Shown: one piece after another, positions 46,271 to 56,034 of the stretch
Position numbering within the stretch: position 1 is the first letter of the stretch
How the letters are laid out: each line of letters starts with the position of its first letter
From: Ascarosepion bandense
Lineage: Eukaryota > Mollusca > Cephalopoda > Sepiida > Sepiidae
Length of the DNA: 64,000 bases
Reading direction: 5' to 3'
Assembly: GCA_037127315.1 (NCBI GenBank)
Contig: JBBBDQ010000445.1
Span: 3,780,001-3,844,000 of the forward strand
Translations under genes and position numbers: made by a program
The notes under the pieces: generated by a model
Seen by the model: the letters and a program-made list of their open reading frames with translations, nothing else
Databases searched by the model: none
What the model was told of the DNA's origin: nothing

Positions 46271-46848
46271 GTACAAGTAAGTCATCTGTCTCCCATTCAC
46301 GATTGGTTCTTATTCTGCTAAGATCGATTACCTACGTTTCTACTGACAACGTAGAATGGTGAGAAGTTTGATTCCTGATTAACTGATGCGCCTATTTTCT
46401 TTAAAATTCAAAAACGATCTTGAAAATCTGCGAAATATGTGCCACTTGTTCGTCTCTTCGGGGCTTACGGCCATATCACGTTGAAACACTTGTTCCCGTA
46501 CGATCAAGGAAGTTAACACGTTGACTACCACACGACCCACCGGAGTTTCGTGGTGGTGTAGCTGCAAGTTCCAAACGAAACTTCGGTGGCTCATTTTCCA
46601 AGTTGAAGATTACTGGGAGTGGGATGCTAGGATTGGTTTACTTATAAGATCATGGTACACCATAACCACATTTTCCGCTTCCTCCTCCGAAAATAATTAA
46701 AAAAAACTTTTTTTTAATATTTTGATTTTACTTTTGAAATTTCTACTGTTGTTTTTTTGGGTCATGTTTGTTTTTTTTGTTTTTTTTGTTTTTTTTTTGG
46801 TTTTTTTTGTAAACACCGAGCTGTACTATGCATTCAGATAAATTATTA
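46271..46848. other. Unannotated interval
   Basis: T-rich from 46700 to 46815. No gene supported. Confidence 0.5.
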
Positions 46849-47514
46849 AGTTGTCCCAAAAGTTCGTAAACACTTGCGAAATGGGTCGATCTGGTCCAGC
46901 ACAATCGAGACAAGCGATGGGTTCAGAAAGGGCAAGAGACACCGTCGGTTCCAAAACAAGATCGATTCGGCAAGAAAGTCATGTTGTGCGTTTGGTGGAA
47001 CTTTGAAGGAATCGTGCATTTTGAGTTGGTTCCGAATGGTCGTGCCATCAGTGCCGAACTTTACTCTCAGCAACTTGAGCGGGTCTACGAAAAGTTGAAG
47101 CAAAAGTACCCGTCTCTGATCAACCGAAAGCGCGCTTTGATGCAGCAGGACAATGCCAAGCCACACACCGCTAGGAAGACCAAAGACAAGTTTGAAGAGC
47201 TGGACGGCGTTGAGGTTCTGCCACATCCAGCCTGCAGTCCTGACTGTGCTCCTTAAGATTACGGCCTTTTCCGCTCAATGCAACACTTTCTGAAGGGCCG
47301 CCGATTCGACTCATTTGATGAAGGCGAGGAAGCGTGTCAAGAATTCTTTGATTCGAAGCCGGCTGAATGGTACTTTGACCAGATCCGAAAGCTTGCAGAT
47401 CGATGGCAGAAAGTCTTGGAAAATGATGGTCTTTATTTTGAACAATAATTTTTTGTTGTTTTTGCGAGTAAAATTTCAATTTTTTGCAAGTTTTTACGAA
47501 CTTTTGGGACAACC
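46849..47514 (+). mobile_element. mariner-like element, internally deleted, copy 2
   Basis: TIRs AGTTGTCCCAAAAGTTCG and the inverted match at 47488-47514, with TA at 47847 minus 1000 (46847-46848) and at 47515-47516. One frame from about 46881 to 47448 encodes the C-terminal two thirds of a DD34D transposase: W-W-N-F-E-G, S-Q-Q-L-E-R, M-Q-Q-D-N-A-K-P-H (second Asp), S-P-D-C-A-P, then a stop codon (47254-47256) just before D-Y-G-L-F (third Asp region), then the usual end. The helix-turn-helix N-terminus and first Asp are missing. The same 5' junction is found in copy 1. Confidence 0.92.
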
Positions 47515-47770
47515 TAATGAAACATCGTGTAAAGAGGAAATTTAATTGGCAATAAATTATGAAATTAAAAAAGTGTGTATTTTATTTACCATAATAATGC
47601 CCACAACCAGAAAAAAACAATAATTCTAATGGATTAGAAATCACTAATAAATAAATAAAACATCACATTCCTAATGTTTAACTTCTTGAAAAGATATCAA
47701 ATAACCAAGAAAATAAATAGCTACATATTGTTACAGCGATAGGAAAAGTTGAACTGATTTCTATTTTGCA
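47515..47770. other. AT-rich interval
   Basis: No feature recognised. Confidence 0.5.
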
Positions 47771-48072
47771 TGTCTCGCGTTGTGGTGCAGTGGATGCCGG
47801 CTTGAAAGAAAAAAATCAAAGAGCTGAGTTCGAATTCCAGTTGAATCCGTTGCATTCACTTACGCACAAATACCCCGGAGCAAGTTGTTAATCTGTCGCT
47901 TCACTCCAGCTATGGGTTAAATAACAGGGCAGATTGGGTTCTATAGTAACCAGTCAACCGCAGAAAGTAATGGAAACCTGCCGCGGGAAAATATTCTGCT
48001 CAGTGAGTCATGTCTCTTTCGAGACATGATCGCCCAAGCGTGTATCACGTATAGCACTTAAATGATTGACTT
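47771..48072 (+). mobile_element. SINE-1 copy
   Basis: Head GTTGTGGTGCAGTGGATGCC, B-box GAGTTCGAATTCC, the CTTTCGAGACATGATCGCCC hairpin, and tail GATTGACTTA. Confidence 0.88.
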
Positions 48073-48084
48073 ATTGAAATACTG

Positions 48085-48672
48085 AAGGCAAGGATCACCA
48101 AACTTAAGCAACGTTAATCCTGGTCAGTACTTACACCGGTAACTGCTTGGGAATACAAGATGCTGTAAGTCTGGATGTGCGGGTAGTATAATATTGACCT
48201 TAGACTTGGAAAGACCAAGATTGGAGCAGTGCAAAGATTACCGAAGTTAAGCAACGTTAATCCTGGTCAGTACTTAGATGGGTGACCGTTTGGGTATACC
48301 AGATGCTGTAAGCCCGGATGTGCAATATTGACCTTAGACTTAGAAAGGCCAAGTTTAGAGCAGTGCAAGGATTATCAAAGTTAAGCAACGTTAATCATGG
48401 TCAGTACTTAGATGGGCGACCGTTTGGGTATACCAGGTGCTGTAACTCGGATGTGCAGGTTGTGTAATATTGACCTTAGACTTGGAAAGGCTAAGATTGG
48501 AGCAGTGCAAGGATTATCAAAGTAAAGCAACGTTATTCTTGGTCAGTACTTAGATGGGTGACTGCTGGGGTATACCAAATGCAGTAAGCCCGGACGTGCG
48601 CGTAGTGTAATATTGACATTAGACTTGGAAAGCCCCAGAACGGAACAGTGCAAGGATTATCAAAGTAAAGGT
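48085..48672 (+). pseudogene. Tandem 5S rRNA-like repeats, 4+ copies
   Basis: Units of about 134-143 bp contain the 5S internal control region: TTAAGCAACGTTAATCCTGG, then TCAGTACTTAGATGGGTGACC, a TTTGGGTATACCAG block, and TGCTGTAAGC. TTAAGCAACG-type starts lie at 48104, 48247, 48381 and 48523. The first third of 5S is replaced by an unrelated spacer (ATATTGACCTTAGACTTGG). They look like 5S-derived pseudogenes or a 5S-type SINE that became tandem. The fifth unit is cut by the next repeat at 48672. Confidence 0.82.
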
Positions 48673-48770
48673 TTCACCCACTAAATGGAGCGTCAGGGCA
48701 AGTTGGCTCCTGACGATCCATTTGGTGAAACCTTGGTAGGTCCGTTGGCTCTAGGTTAGCTATTTACTTA
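48672..48770. repeat. Foldback-family repeat with CTGACGA motif
   Basis: Inverted segments GTTTCACCCACTAAATGG and CCATTTGGTGAAACC. The plus strand at 48703 reads CTGACGA, TCC-ATTT-GGT, GAAAC, CTTG, GGTA, i.e. a minimal hammerhead core with weak stem I. The minus copy has a mutated A9. Confidence 0.6.
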
Positions 48771-48772
48771 CT

Positions 48773-48775
<3 letters not shown>

Positions 48776-48811
<36 letters not shown>
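48776..48811. repeat. (TA)n microsatellite
   Basis: Abuts the foldback element. Confidence 0.95.
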
Positions 48812-48819
<8 letters not shown>

Positions 48820-49012
48820 TAAAAAAGGATTCATTCAATGATGTTGAATGACCATTTCGATATGAATATCCCCACGGGGGATAACACATCACCTCAGCAA
48901 GAGTTTGTGAAAGGATTTTTCTGTTGCTGAGGTGATGTGTTATCCCCCGTGGGGATCTTCATATCGAAATGGTCATTCAACATCATTGAATTAATCCTTT
49001 TTTAATTTATAT
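48812..49012. repeat. Foldback element, 89-bp arms
   Basis: Arms 48812-48900 and 48924-49012 are reverse complements with 2 mismatches and a 23-bp spacer. No protein. Ends in AATTTATAT. A young MITE-like or hairpin element inserted at TA-rich sequence. Confidence 0.93.
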
Positions 49013-49152
49013 TTGCTCTGTAATATTTTATTACATGGAGCTCTCTTCCTGTATCATTTTTTAATATTAAAATAAATTTTTAATATTAATTAGGATCGGG
49101 TTTTTGGAATTTACCTTCCTGCTTTTTTCACTTGGATTAAAGTATCTGAATT

Positions 49153-49185
<33 letters not shown>
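49013..49185. other. AT-rich interval with (TA)n
   Basis: (TA)n at 49157-49189. Nothing else seen. Confidence 0.6.
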
Positions 49186-49189
<4 letters not shown>

Positions 49190-49191
<2 letters not shown>

Positions 49192-49550
49192 ATTATTTAG
49201 TTACTTAGTTTTTGGTCATAATAAAACCAGACCACTACACAGTTGTATTAAAAGTGTTTAATACAATTATATTGTAGAATATTTGAATATTCTTCATTTG
49301 TAAACGAGTTATTACGCGACCTAGGTTTCTACCATGTGGTTTTCTTCGGGCGATTTGCAGTAACTGATTTTGCTGATTTTTAAGAACGCTCACGTAACGG
49401 GAAATTTTTAAGTGAGCGTTCAAAAAAAATCCCGTTTACGTCAGCGTTCTCAATAAAAATGGTAAAATCAGTTATTGCAAATCGCCTAAAGACACCACAC
49501 GGTAGAAACCTAGGTCGCGTAATAACTCATTTACAAATGTAGAATATGAA
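49190..49550. repeat. Foldback related to 54170-54760
   Basis: Arms about 49286-49417 and 49422-49548 share CGCGTAATAACT and ACCTAGGTTTCTACC. The left flank GGTCATAATAA...GTATTAAAAGTG matches the 54-kb copy. A CTAAAGA-stem-GAAACCTAGGTC segment near 49490 resembles a hammerhead with a mutated core. Confidence 0.75.
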
Positions 49551-49587
49551 AAAAAAAACAAAACAAAACAATTATCACTTCTGCAAT

Positions 49588-49735
49588 TCTATGCGCCTGT
49601 GGCTTAGGCGTTAGCGACTCCGACTAACACCGAATCGGTCGAGTTTCGATCCCGGCCAGAAGCAAGTGGATGTCTAGCCACAGTGATGAGCTATGATACA
49701 GCAAAACAGGCTTGTATGTGGATGACGAATATATA
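49588..49735 (+). mobile_element. Ribozyme-SINE (R-SINE), degenerate copy
   Basis: tRNA-like head: GTGGCTTAGGCGTTAGCG (A-box) and GAGTTTCGATCCCGG (B-box). It is followed by the hammerhead-like tail CCACA-GTGATGA-GCTAT/ACAGC-AAAAC ... TGTA-TGTGG. Stem I still pairs (CCACA/TGTGG) but core positions 3 and 12 are mutated. Ends in (TA)n. Same family as 56621-56945. Confidence 0.75.
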
Positions 49736-49858
49736 TATATATATTATAAATTATCCTTTAGAACATGTAGAAACTACAAAATTGTACATATTGTTACGAC
49801 ATTGAAAGAACAATGTCTCCGTGTGTGTGTGTATGTGTATATTTATATATATATAAGC

Positions 49859-50440
49859 CAGCTAGTTAAGTGACATACGTGATACATGCTTTGGCGATCA
49901 TGTTACTTTCGGTCCATAAGTGAGTAGGCAAAAGACTTTCCTGCAGTAGTTTGTCATACGTTCTGCGGTAGACTGGTTGCCAACCAAGGCTATACAACCC
50001 AATCTAGCCTGCTACTCAATCATTTTATCCATATCAGTCACTTAAGTGCCATACGTAATATACGCTTGGGTAATCATGTCTCTTTCAATCCATGACTGAC
50101 TAGGCAGAAGATTTTACCGCAGTAGGTTGCCATTTCTTTCTGCAGTAGACTGGTTGCCAACAAAGGCTATAGAACCCAATCTATCCTGTTATTCAATCCT
50201 TTTATCCATATCAGTCAGTTAAGAGCCATACATAATACACGCTTGGGCGATCATGTCATTTTTGATCTATGAGGTAAAAGAATTTTCCACAGTAGGTTGC
50301 CATTTCTTTCTGCGGTAGTCTGGTCGCCAGCCAAGGCTATAGAACCTAATCTGTCTTGCTATTCAACCTATATCTGGAGGGAGAAGATATGGATTAATAC
50401 CTTTCCCAAAGGTAATTGCGCGAAAGTAAATGCAACGTGT
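49859..50440 (-). mobile_element. SINE-1 3' halves, three tandem copies
   Basis: CAGTCA(C/G)TTAAG-type starts at 49859, 50034 and 50213. Each has the GGTAGACTGGTTGCCAAC and CTATA(C/G)AACCCAATCT blocks. Only the third extends to the CCTTTCCCAAAGG region. No tRNA head. Confidence 0.8.
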
Positions 50441-51248
50441 GCGATGGGTGAATTGTCGTCACAATGACACTAAAGTGAAAATAACACAGGCATTTCATCT
50501 TGAAATATATATATATATTTTTATCAAAATTACGCAAAAATATCTTGAATTATTAAGGAATAAATCCATTTAATAAAAACTCTTCAACAATTAGTTTCGA
50601 CCATGGCTACCAGACGACTTCGTAATCTCTTGCAAATTTAATTTTCTTGACGGTCTTCTTGTTTAAGTTGTTGAATGCTGCCATAATCCTTGGCTTCAGT
50701 TAATTTTTGATGTTACAAGGATTTTTTTTTTGGGGGGGGGGGGTCTCTCGACCAACTGCGCCCCACACATAATAATGAAGTGGTTAGAAATCTGCGGAGT
50801 TAGGGGGGGGGGGGCAGATGTAAGGGGGTGTCGTTGTCGCAGAAACTGTCTAACAGCCATTACGTTGGATGAAGTTAAAGCGAAAGATTTTAAATCTATT
50901 CGTTTATTTTTTTAACGGACGTTCACTCTTTACAAGGCCCGTGAGCCTCTCAAAGGTGACTTACTGAGTAAAAAACACTGTTTATGCGGATTATGTATGT
51001 GGGAAGATATAAAATTTATGTATGTTCCTTTTAACTAATCAGAGTAAAGATTCATTTTGGAATTTGGCCCGCATTTTTCAAAAAATACAAATTAACTAAT
51101 TTTTTCCGTTTTTTTGGGGGTTTTTTTTTTACTCCTTTTTTCCCTTTTCTCCTTTCTTCTTCCTCCTCCCTAAGGGTCAAAATGTCAACATGCTTTCTGT
51201 GTCGCAATGCACAATTAATTCATAATTATATGATTATACTAAGCTCTA
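50441..51248. other. Unannotated interval
   Basis: Two G-runs (50733-50742, 50804-50816). Short frames unrecognised. Confidence 0.5.
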
Positions 51249-51249
51249 T

Positions 51250-51436
51250 GGGGCGCCTCGACGTGGTGTAATGGTTAGCAAGCTCGTCTCGCTAGAATCA
51301 TTATGACTGAGTAGTGAGTTCGATCCTCACTGGGTGCCCCCTACTTTCGGCCATGTGTTGCGTCTAAGCTACGCTTAGAAAATCACCTTCCTCCGGGTTT
51401 GGGGGTTGGGCGCTACGGAAACAGCAAAAATGCTAT
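51250..51436 (+). mobile_element. tRNA-derived SINE-5
   Basis: 51250-51340 can fold as a tRNA-like unit: GGGGCGC pairs with GTGCCCC, the A-box is TGGTGTAATGGTTAGC, and the T-arm GTGAG-TTCGATC-CTCAC is perfect. The body GTCTAAGCTACGCTTAG and GGGCGCTACGG continue for about 95 bp. It is directly followed by a 5'-truncated SINE-1. Confidence 0.75.
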
Positions 51437-51676
51437 CCTAATTCCAGTTGAATTCATTGCATTCACTTTCGCGTAAATACCCTTGGGAAAGGTATTAATC
51501 CGTCTCTTCCCTCCAGTTATGGGTTAAATAACAGGACAGATTGGGTTCTATAGCCAATCTACCTCAGAAAGCAATGGCAACCTACTGCGGGATAATCTTC
51601 TGCCCAGTCAGTCATGTCTCTTTCGAGACATGATCGCCCAAGCGTGTTTCACGTATGGCACTTAACTAACTGACAC
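51437..51676 (+). mobile_element. SINE-1, 5'-truncated
   Basis: Starts at AATTCCAGTTGAATTC after the B-box and continues to CTAACTGAC. Confidence 0.87.
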
Positions 51677-51751
51677 ACCATTAGGTGTAAGGAAAAGTTA
51701 TTACTATGCTTTATAATATCTGTTATATTTATAATAAACGCGTCGGTTAAG

Positions 51752-52145
51752 ATTCTTCTTCTTCTATGTGCCCTGTCCTTTCAGGACGTTGGCGGTCATG
51801 GCTTTCCACGTCTCCCTATCCCTGGTTGCTCTTAGCACGTTTTCTGTTACACCACACAACCTTCGTTCCGGCACCCACCTGCCCAAGCCCATAAATCTAG
51901 AATATAAATGTATAGAAACTAGCATGGCCACAAAAAGAGGGATCAGTTTATATATTGAATATAATATAAAATTGATCCCCCATTTTATATCCACATTATA
52001 ATTCCTTATAAAGAGTTGGCATGTATATTCTTCTTCTATGTGCCCTGTCCTTTCAGGACGTAGGCGTTCATGGCTGTGAAAAGTCTTCCTATCCCTGGTT
52101 GCTCTTAGTACGTTGTATCCTGTTACACCTGCTCAGGCCCTTCAA
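51752..52145 (-). mobile_element. Two LINE-B 3' ends separated by a small repeat
   Basis: 51752-51890 and 52028-52142 each start with TTCTTCTTC and TATGTGCCCTGTCCTTTCAGG. Between them lies an inverted repeat GGATCAGTTT...TTGATCCCCC similar to the spacer core of the SINE-1 composite. Confidence 0.8.
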
Positions 52146-52391
52146 AATTAGTTTTTTTAATCGAACATGTGAATTACGACAAGTTTTTGGGGAAGATAAC
52201 TTTGCTAGCCACAATCGCCCACCCAAACAAACTACATAATATTCCTGGCACCAAAACATCACATTCTTACTGACTATTCTTACTACAAACACCATAATAC
52301 CTCAAAGACTCTGTGAAATCTTAACTAGTCCCATATGAACAATTTGTCTGCGGGGAGTAAGCAATAAATTAACAACTTATGTCGGAATTAA

Positions 52392-52394
<3 letters not shown>
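52146..52394. other. Unannotated interval
   Basis: No feature recognised; (TA)n begins at 52395. Confidence 0.5.
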
Positions 52395-52449
<55 letters not shown>

Positions 52450-52460
52450 TAACCTAATGA

Positions 52461-52512
52461 GCCAACAAACCTACCAAAATTTCACCTAAACGGATCTTCA
52501 GGGAAAGTTGGC
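52461..52512 (-). ncRNA. Hammerhead-like ribozyme (minimal)
   Basis: Minus strand: stem I GCCAAC...CC pairs with GG...GTTGGC around a symmetric TTT/TTT loop. Core CTGAAGA, stem II TCC/GGT, GAAA, short stem III, site GUA. Weaknesses: U/U at the base of stem II, and U at 15.2. Confidence 0.5.
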
Positions 52513-52514
52513 TT

Positions 52515-52562
52515 CAACCTTCTCTGAAGATCCGTTTAGGTGAAACTTTGGTAGGTTTGTTG
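52515..52562 (+). ncRNA. Hammerhead-like ribozyme (minimal)
   Basis: Plus strand: stem I CAACC/GGTTTGTTG (partial), core CTGAAGA, stem II TCC/GGT, GAAAC, loop TTTG, site GUA. Stem I is less perfect than in the minus copy. Confidence 0.45.
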
Positions 52563-52797
52563 GCTCATTAGGTTAATTTACTTATTCTGCTCTGCTGACG
52601 TATTGAGCGCTTTTTTGTTATTAATTACTCGTCTCAAATTTTGGGGGGGGGCTACGTACTGGCTTGGTCCAAATCGCTTTGGTTGATGTTCATGTGTTTA
52701 ACTCTTTTTCTTTTTTACAACCATTTTTTCCTTTCGCGTATATAAGCGGAGGGTTTTTCGAAACAAGTATATTCATAAGTTTGCAATTTTATATATA

Positions 52798-53517
52798 CTA
52801 GCAGTATAGCCGTGCGTTGCTCGGGTTTAATGAAAGCTTTAAAACTAATCCATGGTCCTGGAGCTCAGACTCTTTGGACGTTGGCACGAAAGACTAAAAA
52901 GCAATAGTTGTTTCCAGTTAAAGCGAAACCGTAGACTGAAAGAAAAATGAATGAATGGAAGTCAAATTTTGATTTCCTGGTATCGATATCAAATAAGTTT
53001 TTTCGTCGTAAACTGAATTTTGAAGGCTAAATAAGACCTCTAAGTAAATGGTATCATGGCTGAGACTAAGAACTACAATTATACCTACTTAGAGCCAAAC
53101 CCGAAGCAAAACTAAAATAAAAGGGCTGAAAAAATTCAGACATAGAGGCAGATAAACAGACACACACACAAACATCTTGCCTTTTATATATATATATTAT
53201 CGATTGTCTGCACCATTGTTAAGAACTGCAACCTTGAAACTTCTGAATATCGTTTCCTATGCCTTTGTCTATGAGTGTATCAAATTTGATTAAAATCGGA
53301 CCACTCCTTCTATAACCCGATTTTTTCGATTATTGATTTTCGATATTTATCAGGGGTACCTCGACACAAAACCTAGCTAAGAACACTCGCAGACGCTTAT
53401 AGTACAACTGTGTAAATTTTCAAGAAAATCGGTTCAGTCGTTTCGGAGTCTATAGGTAACGGAAACACACAGACATACACACACGCAGACAAAGTTCCAT
53501 TTATAAATAAGTATAGA
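52798..53517 (-). mobile_element. Helitron-like family 1, copy G
   Basis: Minus strand starts TCTATACTTATTTATAAATG and ends CTAG (52798-52801). Interior includes CTGAACCGATTTTCTTGAA. Non-autonomous. Confidence 0.85.
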
Positions 53518-53530
53518 TTTATATATATAC

Positions 53531-53538
<8 letters not shown>

Positions 53539-53584
<46 letters not shown>
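53539..53584. repeat. (GT)n microsatellite
   Basis: About 22 GT units. Confidence 0.95.
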
Positions 53585-53590
<6 letters not shown>

Positions 53591-53639
53591 CAGATAAAGT
53601 GTCTGTAAAGAAAAGAAAATGAATAAAAACGTTAAGAGG

Positions 53640-53990
53640 ATGAAACACGTCGGTTAAGATTAGTTTTATTAATCGAATATGTGAGCTACGACAAGTTTTT
53701 TTGGAGGAAGATATCAAACGAAAAGGAAACCTATTTTTAGCATCAGGAACAGACAGGTAAGATTTCGGGGATATGCAATGAGGAAGAAGGGCCTGGAGAA
53801 CCTGATACTCACAGGACGAATAGTGGTTAAAAGGAGACAGTGTGAAGCAGCGCGTAACATACTTGTCAGACAAGTGGATGGCGGGGCGGGGATTGGGAGA
53901 GATACCAAAGGTGAAAGTCTGAAGGGAAAGGAGCAAGTGGAAGTCCATGATCGCCTACGTCTTGAGAGAAGACGACACATAAAGAAGAAA
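53640..53990 (+). mobile_element. LINE-B C-terminal fragment
   Basis: Frame 53778-54044 starts M-R-K-K-G-L-E-N-L-I-L-T-G-R. The rest is frameshifted. Ends GAAGACGACACATAAAGAAG before (TA)n. Confidence 0.82.
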
Positions 53991-54169
53991 TATATATATA
54001 TATATATCAGAAAAGAGTCAACTGTAGACTCGAAACACGTGTAGCGACACAAATAACATTATGGACACTTAAGATATCCTGCAAAAAGCAAGTAATATTA
54101 ATCATAATAATAACAACAATAAATCTACACTTTAAACAAAACGTTCACGGCTTCTCACATTTTTTCTTA

Positions 54170-54188
54170 TATATATATATAGAACTTT

Positions 54189-54236
<48 letters not shown>

Positions 54237-54751
54237 AAAGTTCTACAATATAATTGTATTGAACACTTTTTAATAGAAATGTGCACTGGTCTAACCTTCA
54301 GTCAGTTAAGTGCCATACGTGATACACGCTTGGGCGATCATATCTCGAAAGAGACATGACAGACTGGGCAGAAGATTATCCCGCAGAAGGTTGCCATTGC
54401 TTTCTGCGGTAGACTGGTTGCCGACCAAGGCTATAGAACCCAATCTGTCCTGCTATTTAACCCATAACTGGAAGGAAGAGACGGATTAATACCTTTCCCA
54501 AGGGTATTTGAGACCTTATTATGACCAAAAACTAAGGAATTAAACAATCAATATATATATACATATCGATTGTTTAATTCCTTAGTTTCAGGTCATAATA
54601 AGATTAGACCAGTGCACATTTGTATTAAAAAGTGTTCAATACAATTATATTGTAGAACTTTTGAATATTTTCCATTTGTAAACGAGTTCTTACGCGACCT
54701 AGGTTTCTACCATGAGTGGTGTCTTCAGGTGATTTTCAATATTTTCAGCCA

Positions 54752-54760
<9 letters not shown>
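54170..54760. repeat. Foldback interrupted by SINE-1
   Basis: Left arm 54229-54298 and 54513-54545; right arm 54565-54665, with GTATTGAACACTTTTTAAT inverted. SINE-1 sits in the left arm. The right extension holds ACGCGACCTAGGTTTCTACC as in the 49-kb copy. A minus-strand CTGAAGA-stem-GAAACCTAGGTC segment (about 54690-54730) is hammerhead-like with poor stem I. Confidence 0.78.
54299..54512 (-). mobile_element. SINE-1 inside foldback arm
   Basis: Minus-oriented copy lacking the tRNA head. Flanked by ACCTT at 54294-54298 and 54513-54517; the uninterrupted right arm shows the empty site. Confidence 0.87.
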
Positions 54761-54833
<73 letters not shown>

Positions 54834-54923
54834 CAAAGATGTATTGTAAATTTGTAAATATACATTTATGTATATAAAATGTATCGATGTAAGTAGCAAT
54901 CGTAGTTGCGTGCGTGCACACAC

Positions 54924-54978
<55 letters not shown>
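54752..54978. repeat. (TA)n, (GT)n and (AC)n microsatellites
   Basis: (TA)n 54752-54771, (GT)n 54772-54828, (AC)n 54929-54978. Confidence 0.95.
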
Positions 54979-54980
<2 letters not shown>

Positions 54981-55133
54981 TCCCGCCGATATACGCACGC
55001 ACGTACGTATACATAGAAGCACCTGCCTTCGCACGACAAGTATATACATAATTATTTAACTGGCATAAATATTTTGTGGGGTGGCAGTGATCGTACTGTA
55101 TTTACTATTGCTTAAACTCATTTGGTGATGCTG

Positions 55134-55134
<1 letters not shown>

Positions 55135-55181
<47 letters not shown>
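55135..55181. repeat. (TA)n microsatellite
   Basis: Pure TA run. Confidence 0.95.
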
Positions 55182-55183
<2 letters not shown>

Positions 55184-55279
55184 CGGAAATTGACGAATTT
55201 AAACGAAACTTTGGTTATAAACAACCGACAATTTGAAATGAATTGTTTGAAGTTTTTTGAACATATATATATTTAAACA

Positions 55280-55800
55280 AATTATTAAAGGCACAAAATT
55301 TTATAATGGCAACAAATGAAGTTCATTTCATATTTATAGGCATTTTTAGATGATAGGGTAACAACAGAAGCTATTAAAAAAATGAGAAATACGAAAAATG
55401 ACCGCCCGGTTTCAATCCCTATTCGTTATCGGGGTCAACTGCGATTTTTTTTTTATTCAATGTTTCAACATTTAAAATAAAAAATAAAAATATATCATGA
55501 CACACTGGGGTTGAAAAATTGAATTAAAAATTCCCGTTGACCCTGATGATGAATAGAGATGGAAACCGGGCGGTCATTGTTCGTATTTCTTTTTTTTCTT
55601 TTTTTATTTCTTTTTTTTTTTTTTTAATTATTTTATTTTATTTTCATTTTTATTTTATTTTTATTTTTATTTTATTTTATTTTTTTATTTTTTTATTACA
55701 TCGATTGTTATTCTACTATCTATAAATGCTTGTAAGTATGAAATTGACTTTATTTTTTGCCATTATAAAATTTTGTGCCTATAATAACATATAATTTATA
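55280..55800. repeat. Foldback, Penelope-type ends
   Basis: Left (about 55285-55440) and right (55525-55790) segments are inverted: AAAATTTTATAATGGCAA / TTGCCATTATAAAATTTT and GACCGCCCGGTTTC / GAAACCGGGCGGTC. A T-rich run (55585-55695) expands the right arm. The plus strand at 55534 reads CTGATGA...GAAACC...GGTC but lacks a good stem II. Confidence 0.72.
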
Positions 55801-55947
55801 ATTATTCACTTGGCAATAAATACTAAAAAAAATAGTATGAAATACATCATTTTTTAAAACATTGGGGTAGCCTAATAATTATGGCCGGTAGTGTGTATGT
55901 TTATTATATATACATATATATTTTCATATATTGCTGAAATAAATTCT

Positions 55948-56006
<59 letters not shown>

Positions 56007-56034
56007 ATAATATATATATATATAAATTATAAAA
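55801..56034. other. AT-rich interval with (CT)n/(AC)n
   Basis: (CT)n and (AC)n at about 55952-56007. No gene. Confidence 0.6.

Larger units (their letters stand above)
52444..52578. repeat. Foldback with hammerhead-like motifs on both strands
   Basis: 57-bp arms (52446-52502 and about 52521-52577) differ at one position. Each arm carries a CTGAAGA...GAAA hammerhead-like unit on opposite strands. Preceded by (TA)n (52395-52446). Confidence 0.9.

Noticed and set aside
51250..51340. Functional tRNA gene
   Set aside because: Three extra bases lie between T-arm and acceptor, and the SINE body continues; better as a tRNA-derived SINE head.
55520..55580. Hammerhead at CTGATGA...GAAACCGGGCGGTC
   Set aside because: Stem III and the GUC are plausible but stem II does not pair; listed only as a degenerate motif.
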